A stretch of 64,000 bases of DNA from Variovorax sp. RA8 (lineage in GTDB: Bacteria; Pseudomonadota; Gammaproteobacteria; Burkholderiales; Burkholderiaceae_C), in the NCBI RefSeq assembly GCF_901827175.1, contig NZ_LR594662.1, forward strand, positions 2,604,001 through 2,668,000. Direction: 5' to 3'. Numbering within the stretch: the first letter of the stretch is position 1; each line of letters begins with the position of its first letter. The notes beneath the pieces are model-generated. The model was not told the origin of the DNA, searched no databases, and worked only from the letters and a program-made list of their open reading frames with translations. Of the stretch, positions 8,695-18,198 are shown piece by piece. Position numbers and translations under genes: made by a program.

Positions 8695-9621
8695 TCACCG
8701 CCTGGCCTGCATGGATGCCTCCATCTGCTTGAAGCGATCGACGAGTTCGAGCAGGAAGTCGATGAAGGTGCGGACCTTGGCCGACAAGTGGCGTCCGGGC
8801 AGGTAGACGGCGTGGACGTCCGGCCCCTTCGCCACGTAGTCCGTGAGGATCCGCTTGAGCTGCCCGCGCCGCAACGCATCGGCCGCGATGAAGTTGCTGA
8901 TCATCGTGATGCCGGCGCCCGCGACCGCGGCTTCGAGCAGGGATTCCGCGTTGTTCATGTTCAGCCCCCCGCTCACGACCTTGGCGAAGGTCCGGCCGTC
9001 CTTGCTGAATTGCCAGGCGCGGTAGTTGCCGGTCATCGGAAACATGTAGGCCAGGCAATGGTGCCGGTCGAGGTCGTCGGGAGTCGCAGGCTCGCCGTGA
9101 AGCGCCAGGTAGTCCGGCGAGGCATAGGCCGCGAAGCTCAGGTTGCACAAGTGGCGCGCCACCAGCCGCGCATCGGGGATCGGTCCGATCTGGATCGCCA
9201 GGTCGAAGCCCTCGTATGCCAGGTCCGCCGCCCGATCGCTCAACTCCACGTCCACGCTGAGGCCCGGGTTCTGCTCGGTGAAGCGCAGGAGGGCGGGCGC
9301 GACGACGCGGCGGCCGAAACCCACCGGCATCTGCACGCGCAGCTTGCCTCGCGGAATGCTGTTGCTGAGCGTGAGGGCGCTTTTCGCGTCCTCGATTTCC
9401 GCCAGGATGTGGCGGCAACGATCGAAGAAGCTCGCGCCATCGTTGGTCAGGCTGACCAGCCGCGTCGAGCGGTGGAGCAGCCGCACGCCGAGTTCGCCTT
9501 CCAGCTTGGACACCGACTTGCTCACGGCCGACGGTGTCAGCCCCAGCCGCTCGGCAGCGAGCGTGAAGCTGCGGCTCTCGGCCACGCGGGCGAAGACTTG
9601 AAGTGCGTTGAGGTTTTCCAA
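8695..9621 (-). CDS. LysR-family regulator, divergent from the PrpD/lactonase cluster
   Basis: This 308-aa LysR-type regulator has an N-terminal winged helix (FARVAESRSFTLAAERLGLTPSAVSKSVSKLE) and a substrate-binding domain of the DmlR/CrgA-like group. No ATG is available in frame before the TTG at 9621, so a TTG start is proposed. Only 56 bases separate it from the divergent OYE-type gene at 9678, so it probably controls the 13-kb cluster that begins there. A weak TTGA/TCAA dyad at 9633-9650 could be part of its site. Confidence 0.88.
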   Translation of the reverse strand: MENLNALQVFARVAESRSFTLAAERLGLTPSAVSKSVSKLEGELGVRLLHRSTRLVSLTNDGASFFDRCRHILAEIEDAKSALTLSNSIPRGKLRVQMPVGFGRRVVAPALLRFTEQNPGLSVDVELSDRAADLAYEGFDLAIQIGPIPDARLVARHLCNLSFAAYASPDYLALHGEPATPDDLDRHHCLAYMFPMTGNYRAWQFSKDGRTFAKVVSGGLNMNNAESLLEAAVAGAGITMISNFIAADALRRGQLKRILTDYVAKGPDVHAVYLPGRHLSAKVRTFIDFLLELVDRFKQMEASMQARR

Positions 9622-9666
9622 GGTACCCGCTATTGATGAACCAAATTCAACAGTGTTTGTAATTCT

Positions 9667-9680
9667 AGGGGATTTATGTG
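9667..9680 (+). promoter_or_regulatory. Ribosome site selecting a GTG start for the OYE-type gene
   Basis: AGGGGA at 9667-9672 lies 5 bases before the GTG at 9678. The in-frame ATG at 9708 has no comparable Shine-Dalgarno sequence, so GTG is the better start. An ATG at 9676 is in another frame. Confidence 0.5.
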
Positions 9681-11744
9681 CAAGAGCATCCTAATTACGA
9701 TTGGGCGATGCTCCTGCAAACCGCTGCGTCCATCGGTCCGCTCCGCCTGAAAAACCGCGTGGTGATGGCGCCCATGGGCACCAACTACAGCACCACCGAC
9801 GGCCTCTCCACCGCGCGCGACAAGGCCTACTACGCCGAGCGCGCACGTGGCGGCGTCGCGATGATCATGACGGAGGCGATGGTCGTGACCGAGCAGGCCC
9901 GGCCGCATCACAACTCGCTGTGCTGCTACCACGACCGCTTCATCCCGGGGCTCGCGAGCATCGTCGAGGCGATCAAGGAACACGACTGCCATGTCTTCGG
10001 CCAGCTGAACCACCGCGGCGGGCTGCTGCGGCGTTCGGTGCTCAACATGGAGCCGGTCGGTCCCTCGGCCTGGACCAACCCGAACACCGGCGATGCGGTG
10101 CGCGCGCTGGCAGTGCCGGAAATCCACGAGATCCAGAAGCTCTTCGTCGCCGCTGCGCGCCGGCTCGCGCTCGCGGGCTACGACGGTGTCGAGATCCATG
10201 CCGCCAACGGCTACCTGTTCCAGCAGTTCTTCACGCGGCGCATCAACCAGCGCACCGACCAATATGGCGGCTCGATCGAGAATCGAATGCGCCTCCTGCT
10301 CGAGACCATCGACCGGGTGCGCCAGGCGCTGCCCGAGCTGTGCCTGGTGGTGCGGCTGAGCGCGAGCGAGTTCACCGCGGACGGCTACACGACCGAGGAG
10401 ATCATCGAGCTCGCACGGGCGGTGGAGCGTGCCGGCGTCGCCGCGATCGACCTCTCGGGCGGCAGCAACGAGAGCCCGCAGCTTTCGAAGTACTGCATCC
10501 AGCCGCCGTCCTTCCCCCGCGGGTGCCTCGCGCCCCATGCAAAACCCATCAAGGACGCGGTCGGCATTCCGGTGCTCGTCGCGGGCCGCATCGTCGAGCC
10601 GGCCGATGCCGAGCAGGTGCTGGCTTCGGGCAGTGCCGACTTCGTCTCGCTGGGGCGCGCGCTCTACGCCGACCCCCACTGGTGCCTCAAGGCGTTCGGC
10701 GAGGTGAAGGCGCCCATTCGGCAGTGCATTGCCTGCAACGTGTGCTTCGAGCGCCTCACCCTCGAGAAGGACGTGGCCTGCGTGCAGAACCCGATGCTGG
10801 GCACCGAGTTCGAGACCCTCGAACACGCCGAGCCGCAACTCTTCGATGCGCCGCGGGAAGGGCGCAAGCGCGTGCTCGTGCTCGGCGCCGGCGTCGCGGG
10901 TATCGAGGCTGCCCGCGTGGCGAGCGGCCGCGGGCACCAGGTCGAGGTGTGGGAGAAGAGCGCAAGCACAGGCGGCCAGATGCACCTGGCGGTTGCAGCG
11001 CCCGACAAGATGGAAGTGCAGCCGGTGTGGGACTACCGCTGGAGCGAGCTGATGGCGATGCGCGTGCCGGTGCGCACCGGCGTGGACGCGGACGAGGCGC
11101 GGCTGCGCGCCTTTGCACCCGATTTCGTGGTGGTCGCGACCGGCGCGGCGCCGCGTCCGGCGCCGCTCGACACGCGAGAGCTCGACCCCGCCATCCCGGT
11201 GCTGCACGCCTGGGACCTGCTGCGCGACCCCTCGCGCGTGGCGCGCGGTGCGGCGCTCACGATCGTGGGCGGTGGAATGGTCGGCGTCGAGCTGGCCGAC
11301 CTGCTGCGCGAAAGATCCTGCACGGTGCAGGTGCTGGAACTGCAGGCCGGCGCGGCCAACGGCATGGCCCGCAACAACCGGTTCGAGCTGCTGGAACGGC
11401 TGGCCGCGGCAGGCATTCGCGTGATCACGAACTGCCGCATCGACGGCGTCGCCGGGCGCCACCTCGAGGTGCGCATCGGAAAGGACGAGCCTTCGCTGCT
11501 GCCCGTCGGCGATGCCCTCGTCTTCGCCACCGGGCCGCGGCCGAGCCTCGATGTGCTCGATGCCCTCGACGCGAGCGGCATCCCCTATGCGCGCATCGGC
11601 GACTGCAACGTGCCCGGCGACTTCCTGAGCGGGCTGCGCGATGCGTGGATGGTGGGCCTGGCCATCGAGGCGCAGCCCGCGCGCCGCGCGAGCGCCACGT
11701 CCTTCGACGCCGACGAAGCTCGCCTTGCCGGAGCCACCGCATGA
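9678..11744 (+). CDS. Old-yellow-enzyme-type Fe-S flavoprotein oxidoreductase (2,4-dienoyl-CoA reductase / TMADH family)
   Basis: This 688-aa flavoprotein has an N-terminal FMN TIM barrel (residues 10-340; RLKNRVVMAPMGTNYS, GQLNHRGG, EIHAANGYLFQQFF), then a [4Fe-4S] site CIACNVCF with a fourth Cys 11 residues on. The C-terminal half binds FAD and NAD(P)H (VLVLGAGVAGIEAARVA; LTIVGGGMVGVELADLL). The C-x2-C-x2-C spacing resembles trimethylamine dehydrogenase more than FadH. Such enzymes reduce activated C=C bonds. It heads the cluster, and its stop overlaps the next ATG by 4 bases (ATGA), so an unsaturated intermediate for the following lactonase is plausible. The substrate is unknown. Confidence 0.88.
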   Translation: MQEHPNYDWAMLLQTAASIGPLRLKNRVVMAPMGTNYSTTDGLSTARDKAYYAERARGGVAMIMTEAMVVTEQARPHHNSLCCYHDRFIPGLASIVEAIKEHDCHVFGQLNHRGGLLRRSVLNMEPVGPSAWTNPNTGDAVRALAVPEIHEIQKLFVAAARRLALAGYDGVEIHAANGYLFQQFFTRRINQRTDQYGGSIENRMRLLLETIDRVRQALPELCLVVRLSASEFTADGYTTEEIIELARAVERAGVAAIDLSGGSNESPQLSKYCIQPPSFPRGCLAPHAKPIKDAVGIPVLVAGRIVEPADAEQVLASGSADFVSLGRALYADPHWCLKAFGEVKAPIRQCIACNVCFERLTLEKDVACVQNPMLGTEFETLEHAEPQLFDAPREGRKRVLVLGAGVAGIEAARVASGRGHQVEVWEKSASTGGQMHLAVAAPDKMEVQPVWDYRWSELMAMRVPVRTGVDADEARLRAFAPDFVVVATGAAPRPAPLDTRELDPAIPVLHAWDLLRDPSRVARGAALTIVGGGMVGVELADLLRERSCTVQVLELQAGAANGMARNNRFELLERLAAAGIRVITNCRIDGVAGRHLEVRIGKDEPSLLPVGDALVFATGPRPSLDVLDALDASGIPYARIGDCNVPGDFLSGLRDAWMVGLAIEAQPARRASATSFDADEARLAGATA

Positions 11745-12535
11745 CGCCCGAATACGAGGTCTTCGCCATCCGCTACGCCACGCGGGACGCCCGGCGGAAG
11801 AACAACTTTATCGGCGGCGATCCGCACGATGCGCCGATGCCCATGGATTATTTCGTGTGGCTGGTGCGCGGCGCCGGGCGCAGCTACGTGGTCGACACCG
11901 GCTTCGGCGCCGAGATCGCGGCGCGCCGCGGCCGCACGCTGCTGCGCACCCCTGCCGAAGGCCTGGCCCTGCTCGACGTCGACGCCCGCCTGGTGCAGGA
12001 CGTCGTCATCACCCACCTGCACTACGACCACGTCGGCACCTTCGAGAGCTTTCCGGCCGCGCGCTTCCACCTGCAGGACGACGAGATGGCGTACGCGACC
12101 GGCCGTCACATGCGGCACCGCCAGTTCAACCACGGCTACGAGGTCGACGAAGTGATCGGCATGGTGCGCCTGGTCTACAAGGACCGCGTTGCCTTCTACA
12201 GCGGCAGCGCCGAGCTGGCGCCGGGCATCAGCCTGCACCGCATCGGCGGCCACACGCACGGCCTGCAGTGCGTGCGCGTCCACACGCGCCGCGGCTGGGT
12301 CGTGCTGGCTTCCGATGCGAGCCACTACTACGAGCACTTCGAGAAGCGCCGCGTGTTCACCACCATGTTCAACGTGGGCGAGGCGGTCGATGGCTACGCC
12401 ACGCTGGAGCAGCTTGCCGACTCCCCCCGGCACATCGTCCCCGGCCACGACCCGCTCGTCATGCAGCGCTACCCGGCGCCGTCCGCGGCGCTGGAGGGCA
12501 TTGCGGTGCGGCTCGATGCCGACCCCGCGGACTGA
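11741..12535 (+). CDS. Metallo-beta-lactamase-fold lactonase (AHL-lactonase-like), copy 1
   Basis: This 264-aa MBL-fold hydrolase has the two-metal motif THLHYDHVG (HxHxDH), a later His in RIGGHTHGLQ, Asp in VVLASDASHYYEH and a terminal His in IVPGHDPLV. These are the ligand positions of AiiA-type N-acyl-homoserine lactonases. It overlaps the flavoprotein gene by ATGA and is clearly paralogous to the protein at 16404-17231 along its whole length. Within this cluster, hydrolysis of a catabolic lactone is more likely than quorum quenching, though both are possible. Confidence 0.85.
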   Translation: MTPEYEVFAIRYATRDARRKNNFIGGDPHDAPMPMDYFVWLVRGAGRSYVVDTGFGAEIAARRGRTLLRTPAEGLALLDVDARLVQDVVITHLHYDHVGTFESFPAARFHLQDDEMAYATGRHMRHRQFNHGYEVDEVIGMVRLVYKDRVAFYSGSAELAPGISLHRIGGHTHGLQCVRVHTRRGWVVLASDASHYYEHFEKRRVFTTMFNVGEAVDGYATLEQLADSPRHIVPGHDPLVMQRYPAPSAALEGIAVRLDADPAD

Positions 12536-12610
12536 GATGCCGAGGCGCGCCGATTCATTCACGGCTTGCGGGCGCGAGTCGCCGATCACGACCAAAGAAG
12601 GAGACAAGAC

Positions 12611-13576
12611 ATGAGAGCGATTTCGAAACTGTGGCTGGCCGCTGCGTTCTGCCTCGGGGCGGTGGCGCCTGCCGCGGCGCAGGACTACCCCGCGCGCCCC
12701 GTGCAGGTGATCGTGGCCTTTCCCGCCGGCGGCAGCGCCGACATCGTGGGCCGCCACGTCATGCAGAAGCTCAGCGAGACGACGGGCGGCTCCTTCGTGG
12801 TCGAGAACCGCACCGGCGCCGGCGGCAACATCGCCTTTGCGGCCACGGCGGCCGCCAAGCCGGACGGCTACACGCTGCTGTTCAGCACGCCGGGCATCGC
12901 CATCAACCCCAGCCTCTACAAGAAGGCCAACTACAAGCTGGAGGACTTCACCCCGATCGCGCTCATCGGCGAGGCGCCGCTGGTGCTGCTGGCCAATCCG
13001 GCGCTGCCGATCAAATCGGTCAACGACCTGGTCGAGGCCGGCAAGCGCAAGCCGGACGCCATTCGCTTCGCCAGTTCGGGCAACGGCAGTTCCTCGCACT
13101 TGGCGATGGACGTGCTGCGCTCGATGACGGGCATGCAGTACCTGCACGTTCCCTACCGCGGCGGCGGCCCCGCGATGCTCGACGTGATCGCCGGCCAGGT
13201 CGACGTGACCATGCTGCCGATTTCCGAAAGCATGCCCTACGTGCGCGACGGGCGGCTGCGCGCGCTCGGCCAGACGGGCGCCAAGCGCTCGCCCATCGCG
13301 CCCGACATGCCGACCATCGAGGAGGCTGGCGTGAAAGGCTATGCGTCGACCACGTGGTACATGGTGCTCGGGCCGGCCGGCATGCCGCGCAACGTGGTCC
13401 AGACCCTGCAGGCGCAGCTCGACCGCGTGCTCAAGATGCCGGACCTGCAGGAGAAGCTCAAGGCCGCCGGTGTCAGCGTGATCAACGGCAATTCGGAGGA
13501 GGCCAACGCCTTCCTGCAGTCCGAGTACAAGAAGTGGGCCGCGCTGATCAAGGCCTCCGGCACCATCATCGAGTGA
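12611..13576 (+). CDS. Bug/TctC-family periplasmic solute receptor (cluster copy 1)
   Basis: This 321-aa exported binding protein has a signal peptide (residues 1-23, LWLAAAFCLGAVAPAAAQ), then the family signature DYPARPVQVIVAFPAGGSADIVG and KPDGYTLLFSTPG. An ideal ribosome site (AAGGAGACAAGAC) precedes the ATG at 12611, which rules out the in-frame ATG 15 codons upstream. It starts the first TctC-PrpD unit of the cluster. No membrane partners are encoded in the window. Confidence 0.93.
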   Translation: MRAISKLWLAAAFCLGAVAPAAAQDYPARPVQVIVAFPAGGSADIVGRHVMQKLSETTGGSFVVENRTGAGGNIAFAATAAAKPDGYTLLFSTPGIAINPSLYKKANYKLEDFTPIALIGEAPLVLLANPALPIKSVNDLVEAGKRKPDAIRFASSGNGSSSHLAMDVLRSMTGMQYLHVPYRGGGPAMLDVIAGQVDVTMLPISESMPYVRDGRLRALGQTGAKRSPIAPDMPTIEEAGVKGYASTTWYMVLGPAGMPRNVVQTLQAQLDRVLKMPDLQEKLKAAGVSVINGNSEEANAFLQSEYKKWAALIKASGTIIE

Positions 13577-13600
13577 GGCGAGCGGCATGAGGAACATCCG

Positions 13601-14998
13601 ATGAGCAGCAACACGCCCGCCCTGCTGGAAGGGGCCACCCGCACGCTGGCCGAGTTCGCGTCAGGCGTCGCCTTCGACGACCTGCCGAAACAGGTGGTCG
13701 CGCGCATGAAGACCAGCCTGCTCGACAGCATCGGCTGCTGCCTGTTCGGCGCCACGTTGCCATGGACGCAGCGCGTGCAGGCGATGGTCGAGGAGGAGGG
13801 CGCGCGCCCCGTCGCCTCGATCTTCGGCAGCGGCCGCAGGACGTCGATCGCAGGCGCCGTGCTCGTCAACGCCACGGCGGGCCACGCCTTCGAGCTCGAC
13901 GACATTCACAAGGAATCGATCGTGCACGCAGGCTCCATCGCGGTGCCGGTGGTGCTCGCCTTCGCCGAACAGAAGGGCGGCGTGCCGGGTCGCGCGCTGC
14001 TCGCCGCGATGGCCACCGGCTACGAGATCGGCACACGGGTCGGCAACGCGGCGACGATGGGGCTCTTCTTCCGCGGCTTTCATCCGCAGGGCACCTCGGG
14101 CGTGTTCGTCGCCGCTGCGGCGGCCGCGCACATGCTTGGCCTCGACGCGGCGCAGATGCAGCACGCGCTCGGGATCGTGGGTTCGCAGGCCGGCGGGCTG
14201 ATGGCGGCGCAGGAGGGCGCGATGGTCAAGCGCTTCCATTCCGGCCGCGCGGCGCAGAGCGGCGTGTATTCGGCGCTGCTGGCACAGCGCGGCTTCACCG
14301 GGATCGGCGACGTGCTCGAAGCGGGCTACGGCGGCTACCTGAGCACCTATTCCGACAAGCCCAACGCGCCGCGCCTCACCGACGAGCTCGGCGCGGTGTG
14401 GGAGGCAGGCAAGGTCGGCTACAAGCCGCATGCCTGCGTGACGAGCATCCACTCGTCGCTCGACGCCTTCAGGCAGCTGCTCGACACGCACCAGCTCACC
14501 CCGGGCGACATCGAGCGCGTCGACGTCGGCACCAGCCGCATGACCTACCAGCACTGCGCCTGGACGTACAAGGCCCAGGGCGTGACGGCGGCGCAGATGA
14601 ACCTGTTCTACGGCATCGCGGTCATGGCCTACGACGGCGTCGCCTTCGTCGCGCAGTACGCCGAGGAGCGCCTTGCCGAGCCGCGGCTGCTCGACTTCGT
14701 CGAGCGCGTGCACGCGCATGTCGACGACGAGATCGAGGCCATGGGCCCGGCCTATCGCCATGCGGCCCGCGTCAAGGTCACGACGCGCGACGGCCGCAGC
14801 TTCAGCCACGAGATCCTGAACCGACGCGGCAGCCCCGAGAACCCGATGACGCCGGCGGACGTGGAATACAAGTTCCGCAATGTCGTCGCCTCGTGCCTGT
14901 CGCCGGCCCACATCGAGCGCGTGATCGCGCTGGTCGACCGGCTGGAACACCTCGACAGCACCGGCGAGCTGATCGCGCTGCTGGCCGCGCCACGCTGA
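13601..14998 (+). CDS. MmgE/PrpD-family protein 1
   Basis: This 465-aa member of the MmgE/PrpD superfamily (2-methylcitrate dehydratase, cis-aconitate decarboxylase, iminodisuccinate epimerase) shows family-typical segments: LLDSIGCCLFGA, NATAGHAFELDDIHKESIVHAGS and MVKRFHSGRAAQSGV, followed by KPHACVTSIHSSLDAF. It spans both the helical and lid domains at normal length. It follows a TctC gene after 24 bases and is followed by a second PrpD gene 28 bases later. The presence of four paralogs argues against a housekeeping PrpD; the reaction is unknown. Confidence 0.88.
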   Translation: MSSNTPALLEGATRTLAEFASGVAFDDLPKQVVARMKTSLLDSIGCCLFGATLPWTQRVQAMVEEEGARPVASIFGSGRRTSIAGAVLVNATAGHAFELDDIHKESIVHAGSIAVPVVLAFAEQKGGVPGRALLAAMATGYEIGTRVGNAATMGLFFRGFHPQGTSGVFVAAAAAAHMLGLDAAQMQHALGIVGSQAGGLMAAQEGAMVKRFHSGRAAQSGVYSALLAQRGFTGIGDVLEAGYGGYLSTYSDKPNAPRLTDELGAVWEAGKVGYKPHACVTSIHSSLDAFRQLLDTHQLTPGDIERVDVGTSRMTYQHCAWTYKAQGVTAAQMNLFYGIAVMAYDGVAFVAQYAEERLAEPRLLDFVERVHAHVDDEIEAMGPAYRHAARVKVTTRDGRSFSHEILNRRGSPENPMTPADVEYKFRNVVASCLSPAHIERVIALVDRLEHLDSTGELIALLAAPR

Positions 14999-15026
14999 TT
15001 TTTTTCCCCCCTCCTTCGTCCACCCC

Positions 15027-16400
15027 ATGAACCAGACCTCGACCTCCTCCGCCACGCTCGCCGATCGACTGGGCGCGCACTTCAGCCGCTTCCAGTGGAG
15101 CGATCTCGGCGCCGACACCCGCAAGGCCGTCAAGCGCCTGCTGCTCGACTACATCGGCGTGGCCGTCTCCGGCAGCCAGACCGAGAGCGGCAAGGTCGCA
15201 CGCGAGTTCGCGGCCGTCACCGGCGGCCATGCGGAGGCCACGCTGATCGGCGGCGTCGGCCGCGTGCCGGCGATGCAGGCCGCCTTCGCCAACGCGATCT
15301 CCTCGCACAGTGTCGAGCTCGACGACATCGACGTGCTGGCGCTGTTCCACTTCAGCCCGCCGGTCTACTCCGCCGCGCTGGCCACGGCCGAGCAGAAGGG
15401 GGCGAGCGGCAAGGACCTGCTGACCGCGCTCGCGGCGGGCTGCGAGATGATGGAGCGCCTGAGCAAGGCGGCCAACAACTCGCTGCGCAACCGCGGCTTC
15501 CACACGACGCCGACCTGCGGCGTGTTCGGCGCGACGGTGGCCGCGGCGCTGCTGCAGAAGCTGCCCGCGGACAAGATCGTCTCCGCGCTCGGGCTGGCCG
15601 GTGCGTCCTCGTCGGGGTTGATGGAGATGTACGGGCCCTCGATGCAGAAGCGCTTCAACCCCGGGCCGACAGCGCGCAACGGCGTCACGGCGGCCACGAT
15701 CGCAGGGCTGGGCTTCACCGGCGCCTCGACCATCTTCGAAGGCGAACGCGGCTTTCTCGCCGCGTTTACCGACAAGAACGATCCAGGGCAGCTGGTGGCG
15801 GGCCTGGACCGGCCGTATCAGCTCGACATCGAGTTCAAGCCCTATTCGTGCGCCCGGCCGATCCACAACGCGATCGACTGCGCACTGGACATCCGCCGCA
15901 AGCATTCACCGGACCTGAACCGCGTGCGTTCGATCGAGATGGCGCGCCATCCCGAGTGGGCCCACTACCACCAGAACAAGCGCCCGCGGACGTACCACGA
16001 GGCGCAGGTGAGCCTGCCGTACTCCGTGGCGGTGGCGCTGACCGACGGCCAGGCGCTCTTCGCGCAGTACAACGACGCGCGCCTGCAGGAGCCGATGCTG
16101 CTGCGCCTGTCGGACCTGGTGGAGATCAAGCCCGACGCGACGCTGCCGCGCGGCGTCTCGTGCCGCATGACGATGACCATGGAAGACGGCACGCAGCACG
16201 TGTCGCAGGTCGACTATCCCAAGGGCTCGATCCAGAACGCCATGGACGACGACGAATTGCGCGCCAAGTTCGACAGCCTCGTGCACCCGGTGCTCGGCGC
16301 CGGCCGCGCCACCGAGATCGCGGCGATGGTGCAGGGCATCGAGGACGTTGCGGACATCGGCCAGCTGATGCAGCTGACGTCGAAGCCCGCGGCACGCTGA
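15027..16400 (+). CDS. MmgE/PrpD-family protein 2
   Basis: This 457-aa MmgE/PrpD superfamily protein shows LLLDYIGVAVSGSQTESG, NAISSHSVELDDIDVLALFHFSP, MQKRFNPGPTARNGVTAA and KPYSCARPIHNAIDCALDI. It is clearly related to its upstream neighbour but strongly diverged: HFSP replaces the VHAGS type of the active-site loop, and NPG replaces HSG. That suggests a different substrate or a heteromeric pairing of the two proteins. Only 3 bases separate its stop from the second lactonase gene. Confidence 0.88.
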   Translation: MNQTSTSSATLADRLGAHFSRFQWSDLGADTRKAVKRLLLDYIGVAVSGSQTESGKVAREFAAVTGGHAEATLIGGVGRVPAMQAAFANAISSHSVELDDIDVLALFHFSPPVYSAALATAEQKGASGKDLLTALAAGCEMMERLSKAANNSLRNRGFHTTPTCGVFGATVAAALLQKLPADKIVSALGLAGASSSGLMEMYGPSMQKRFNPGPTARNGVTAATIAGLGFTGASTIFEGERGFLAAFTDKNDPGQLVAGLDRPYQLDIEFKPYSCARPIHNAIDCALDIRRKHSPDLNRVRSIEMARHPEWAHYHQNKRPRTYHEAQVSLPYSVAVALTDGQALFAQYNDARLQEPMLLRLSDLVEIKPDATLPRGVSCRMTMTMEDGTQHVSQVDYPKGSIQNAMDDDELRAKFDSLVHPVLGAGRATEIAAMVQGIEDVADIGQLMQLTSKPAAR

Positions 16401-16403
16401 GCG

Positions 16404-17231
16404 ATGGACCCGGCCTTCGCCCTGCCGAACTACGAGGTGGTCGCGCTCAAGTACGCGACGCGGGGCGGCAGCCGGCCCGACCACTTCGTTGGCGGCGATC
16501 CGCACGAGGTGCCCATGCCGATGGACTACTACCTGTGGGTGGTGCGCGATGAACAGCGCATGTTTCTTGTCGACACCGGCTTCAACGCGGACATGGCGGT
16601 CAAGCGCCACCGCACGCTGTTGCGCACGCCGGCCGAGGCGCTGGCGCTGCTCGGGATCGCGGGCGGGGATGTGCGGCAGATCGTCGTGACCCACCTGCAC
16701 AACGACCACATCGGCACTTTCGACGAATACCCGAACGCGCGCTTCCACCTGCAGGACGACGAGATGGCGTTCGCGACCGGCCGCTACATGTGCTGCGAGC
16801 GATTCAACCGGGCCTACGAGGTCGAGCACGTCGCCGGCATGGTGCGGCTCACCTACCAGGACCGCATCGAGTTCCACCGCGGCGACGCCGAGATCGGACC
16901 CGGCATCAGCGTCCACCGCATCGGCGGCCACACGGCCGGGCTGCAGGCAGTGCGGGTGCACACGGCGCGCGGCTGGGTCGTACTGGCCTCGGATGCGAGC
17001 CACTACTACGAACACTTCGAGACCCGGCGCTGCTTTCCGCTGGTGTTCCACGTGGGCGACGTGCTGGAAGGCTATGCGCGCCTGCTGGCGCTGGCCGAGT
17101 CGCCGCGGCACGTGATCCCCGGGCACGATCCGCTGGTCGTGCAACGCTACCCGGCCTTGTCGCCGGCGCTGGCCGGCATCGCGGTGCGGCTGGATCTCGA
17201 GCCCTTGCCATCCACCGGTACCGAAGCATGA
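16404..17231 (+). CDS. Metallo-beta-lactamase-fold lactonase, copy 2
   Basis: This 275-aa paralog of the lactonase at 11741-12535 aligns with it from YEVVALKYATR to GHDPLVVQRYPA without large gaps. Metal ligands are retained: THLHNDHIG, RIGGHTAGLQ, LASDASHYYEH and PGHDPL. The Tyr of HLHYDH is Asn here. Its stop overlaps the next TctC ATG (ATGA), so it is tightly coupled to a receptor gene. Keeping two such enzymes in one operon suggests two lactone substrates or stereoisomers. Confidence 0.86.
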   Translation: MDPAFALPNYEVVALKYATRGGSRPDHFVGGDPHEVPMPMDYYLWVVRDEQRMFLVDTGFNADMAVKRHRTLLRTPAEALALLGIAGGDVRQIVVTHLHNDHIGTFDEYPNARFHLQDDEMAFATGRYMCCERFNRAYEVEHVAGMVRLTYQDRIEFHRGDAEIGPGISVHRIGGHTAGLQAVRVHTARGWVVLASDASHYYEHFETRRCFPLVFHVGDVLEGYARLLALAESPRHVIPGHDPLVVQRYPALSPALAGIAVRLDLEPLPSTGTEA

Positions 17232-18196
17232 AGACGACACTGAAGATCCTCGCCGCCGTTGCACTCGCCGCGCATGCACTGCTGGCCGCCGCGCAGGACT
17301 ATCCGAACCGCGCCGTGCGCCTGATCGTGCCCTTCCCGCCGGGCGGCGGCACCGACATCATCGCGCGCCCCATCGCGCAGAAGCTGGCCGAGAAGTGGGG
17401 CCAGCCGGTCGTCGTCGACAACCGCGGCGGCGCGGGCGGCAATGTCGGCACCAAGGCCGCGGCCGAGGCGCCGCCCGACGGCTACACGCTGATCCTCGGC
17501 GTGCAGGGAACGCATGCGGTCAACCAGAGCCTCTATGCCAACGCAGGCTTCGATTCCACCCGGGACTTCGCCGCCATCACGATGGTGGCGAACACGCCGA
17601 ACATCCTGGTGGTCCATCCCTCGGTGCCGGCCCACTCCGTGGCCGAGCTCGTCGCGCTCGCCAAGGCGAAGCCGGGCGCGCTCAACTATGCGACGCCCGG
17701 CAACGGCACGCCGTCGCACCTCGCGACCGAGATGTTCAAGCGCATGGCGGGCGTCGAGCTGACGCATGTCCCGTACAAGGGCAGCGGCCCGGCACTGGCC
17801 GACATGCTCGGAGGCCAGACCCAGCTCTGGATCGCCAACGCGCCTGTCGTGCTGCCGCACATCAAGGCCGGCAAGCTGCGCGCGCTGGCGAGCACCAGCG
17901 CCAGCCGGCCGTCGATCGCAGCCGACATTCCGACGCTGGCCGAGGCCGGGCTCAAGGGCTACGAGGCGGACACCTGGTACGGCCTCTTCGCGCCGGCGAA
18001 GACGCCCAAGCCGATCCTGGACAAGATCCATGCCGACGTGGTCGCCGTGCTGCAGTCGCCGGAGATCCGCGAGGCTTTCGCGCCGCAAGGTGCCGAAGTC
18101 GTCGCCAACAGTTCCGAGGCGTTCACGCGCCAGTTGAATGACGACGTAGCCAAGTGGAAGAAGGTGATTGCCGATCTCAAGCTGCGGATCGACTAG
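17228..18196 (+). CDS. Bug/TctC-family periplasmic solute receptor (cluster copy 2)
   Basis: This 322-aa exported receptor has a signal peptide (MKTTLKILAAVALAAHALLA, cleavage near AAAQ) and the Bug signature DYPNRAVRLIVPFPPGGGTD. APPDGYTLILGVQG and GLKGYEADTWYGLFAPAKTP are also typical. The start is fixed by the ATGA overlap with the lactonase gene; an upstream continuation of the frame is antisense or out-of-frame sequence of that gene. The next PrpD gene begins 2 bases after its stop. Confidence 0.93.
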   Translation: MKTTLKILAAVALAAHALLAAAQDYPNRAVRLIVPFPPGGGTDIIARPIAQKLAEKWGQPVVVDNRGGAGGNVGTKAAAEAPPDGYTLILGVQGTHAVNQSLYANAGFDSTRDFAAITMVANTPNILVVHPSVPAHSVAELVALAKAKPGALNYATPGNGTPSHLATEMFKRMAGVELTHVPYKGSGPALADMLGGQTQLWIANAPVVLPHIKAGKLRALASTSASRPSIAADIPTLAEAGLKGYEADTWYGLFAPAKTPKPILDKIHADVVAVLQSPEIREAFAPQGAEVVANSSEAFTRQLNDDVAKWKKVIADLKLRID

Positions 18197-18198
18197 CC

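Noticed and set aside
9633..9650. Possible LysR operator with TTGA and TCAA arms between 9621 and 9678.
   Set aside because: The arms are only 4 bases long with poor extension; too weak to list as a site, though the real operator must lie in these 56 bases or inside the gene starts.
9630..11462. A 610-codon minus-strand frame opposite the OYE-type flavoprotein.
   Set aside because: The opposite strand has unmistakable FMN, Fe-S and FAD motifs; the antisense protein is low-complexity His/Arg/Ala sequence with no motif or ribosome site.
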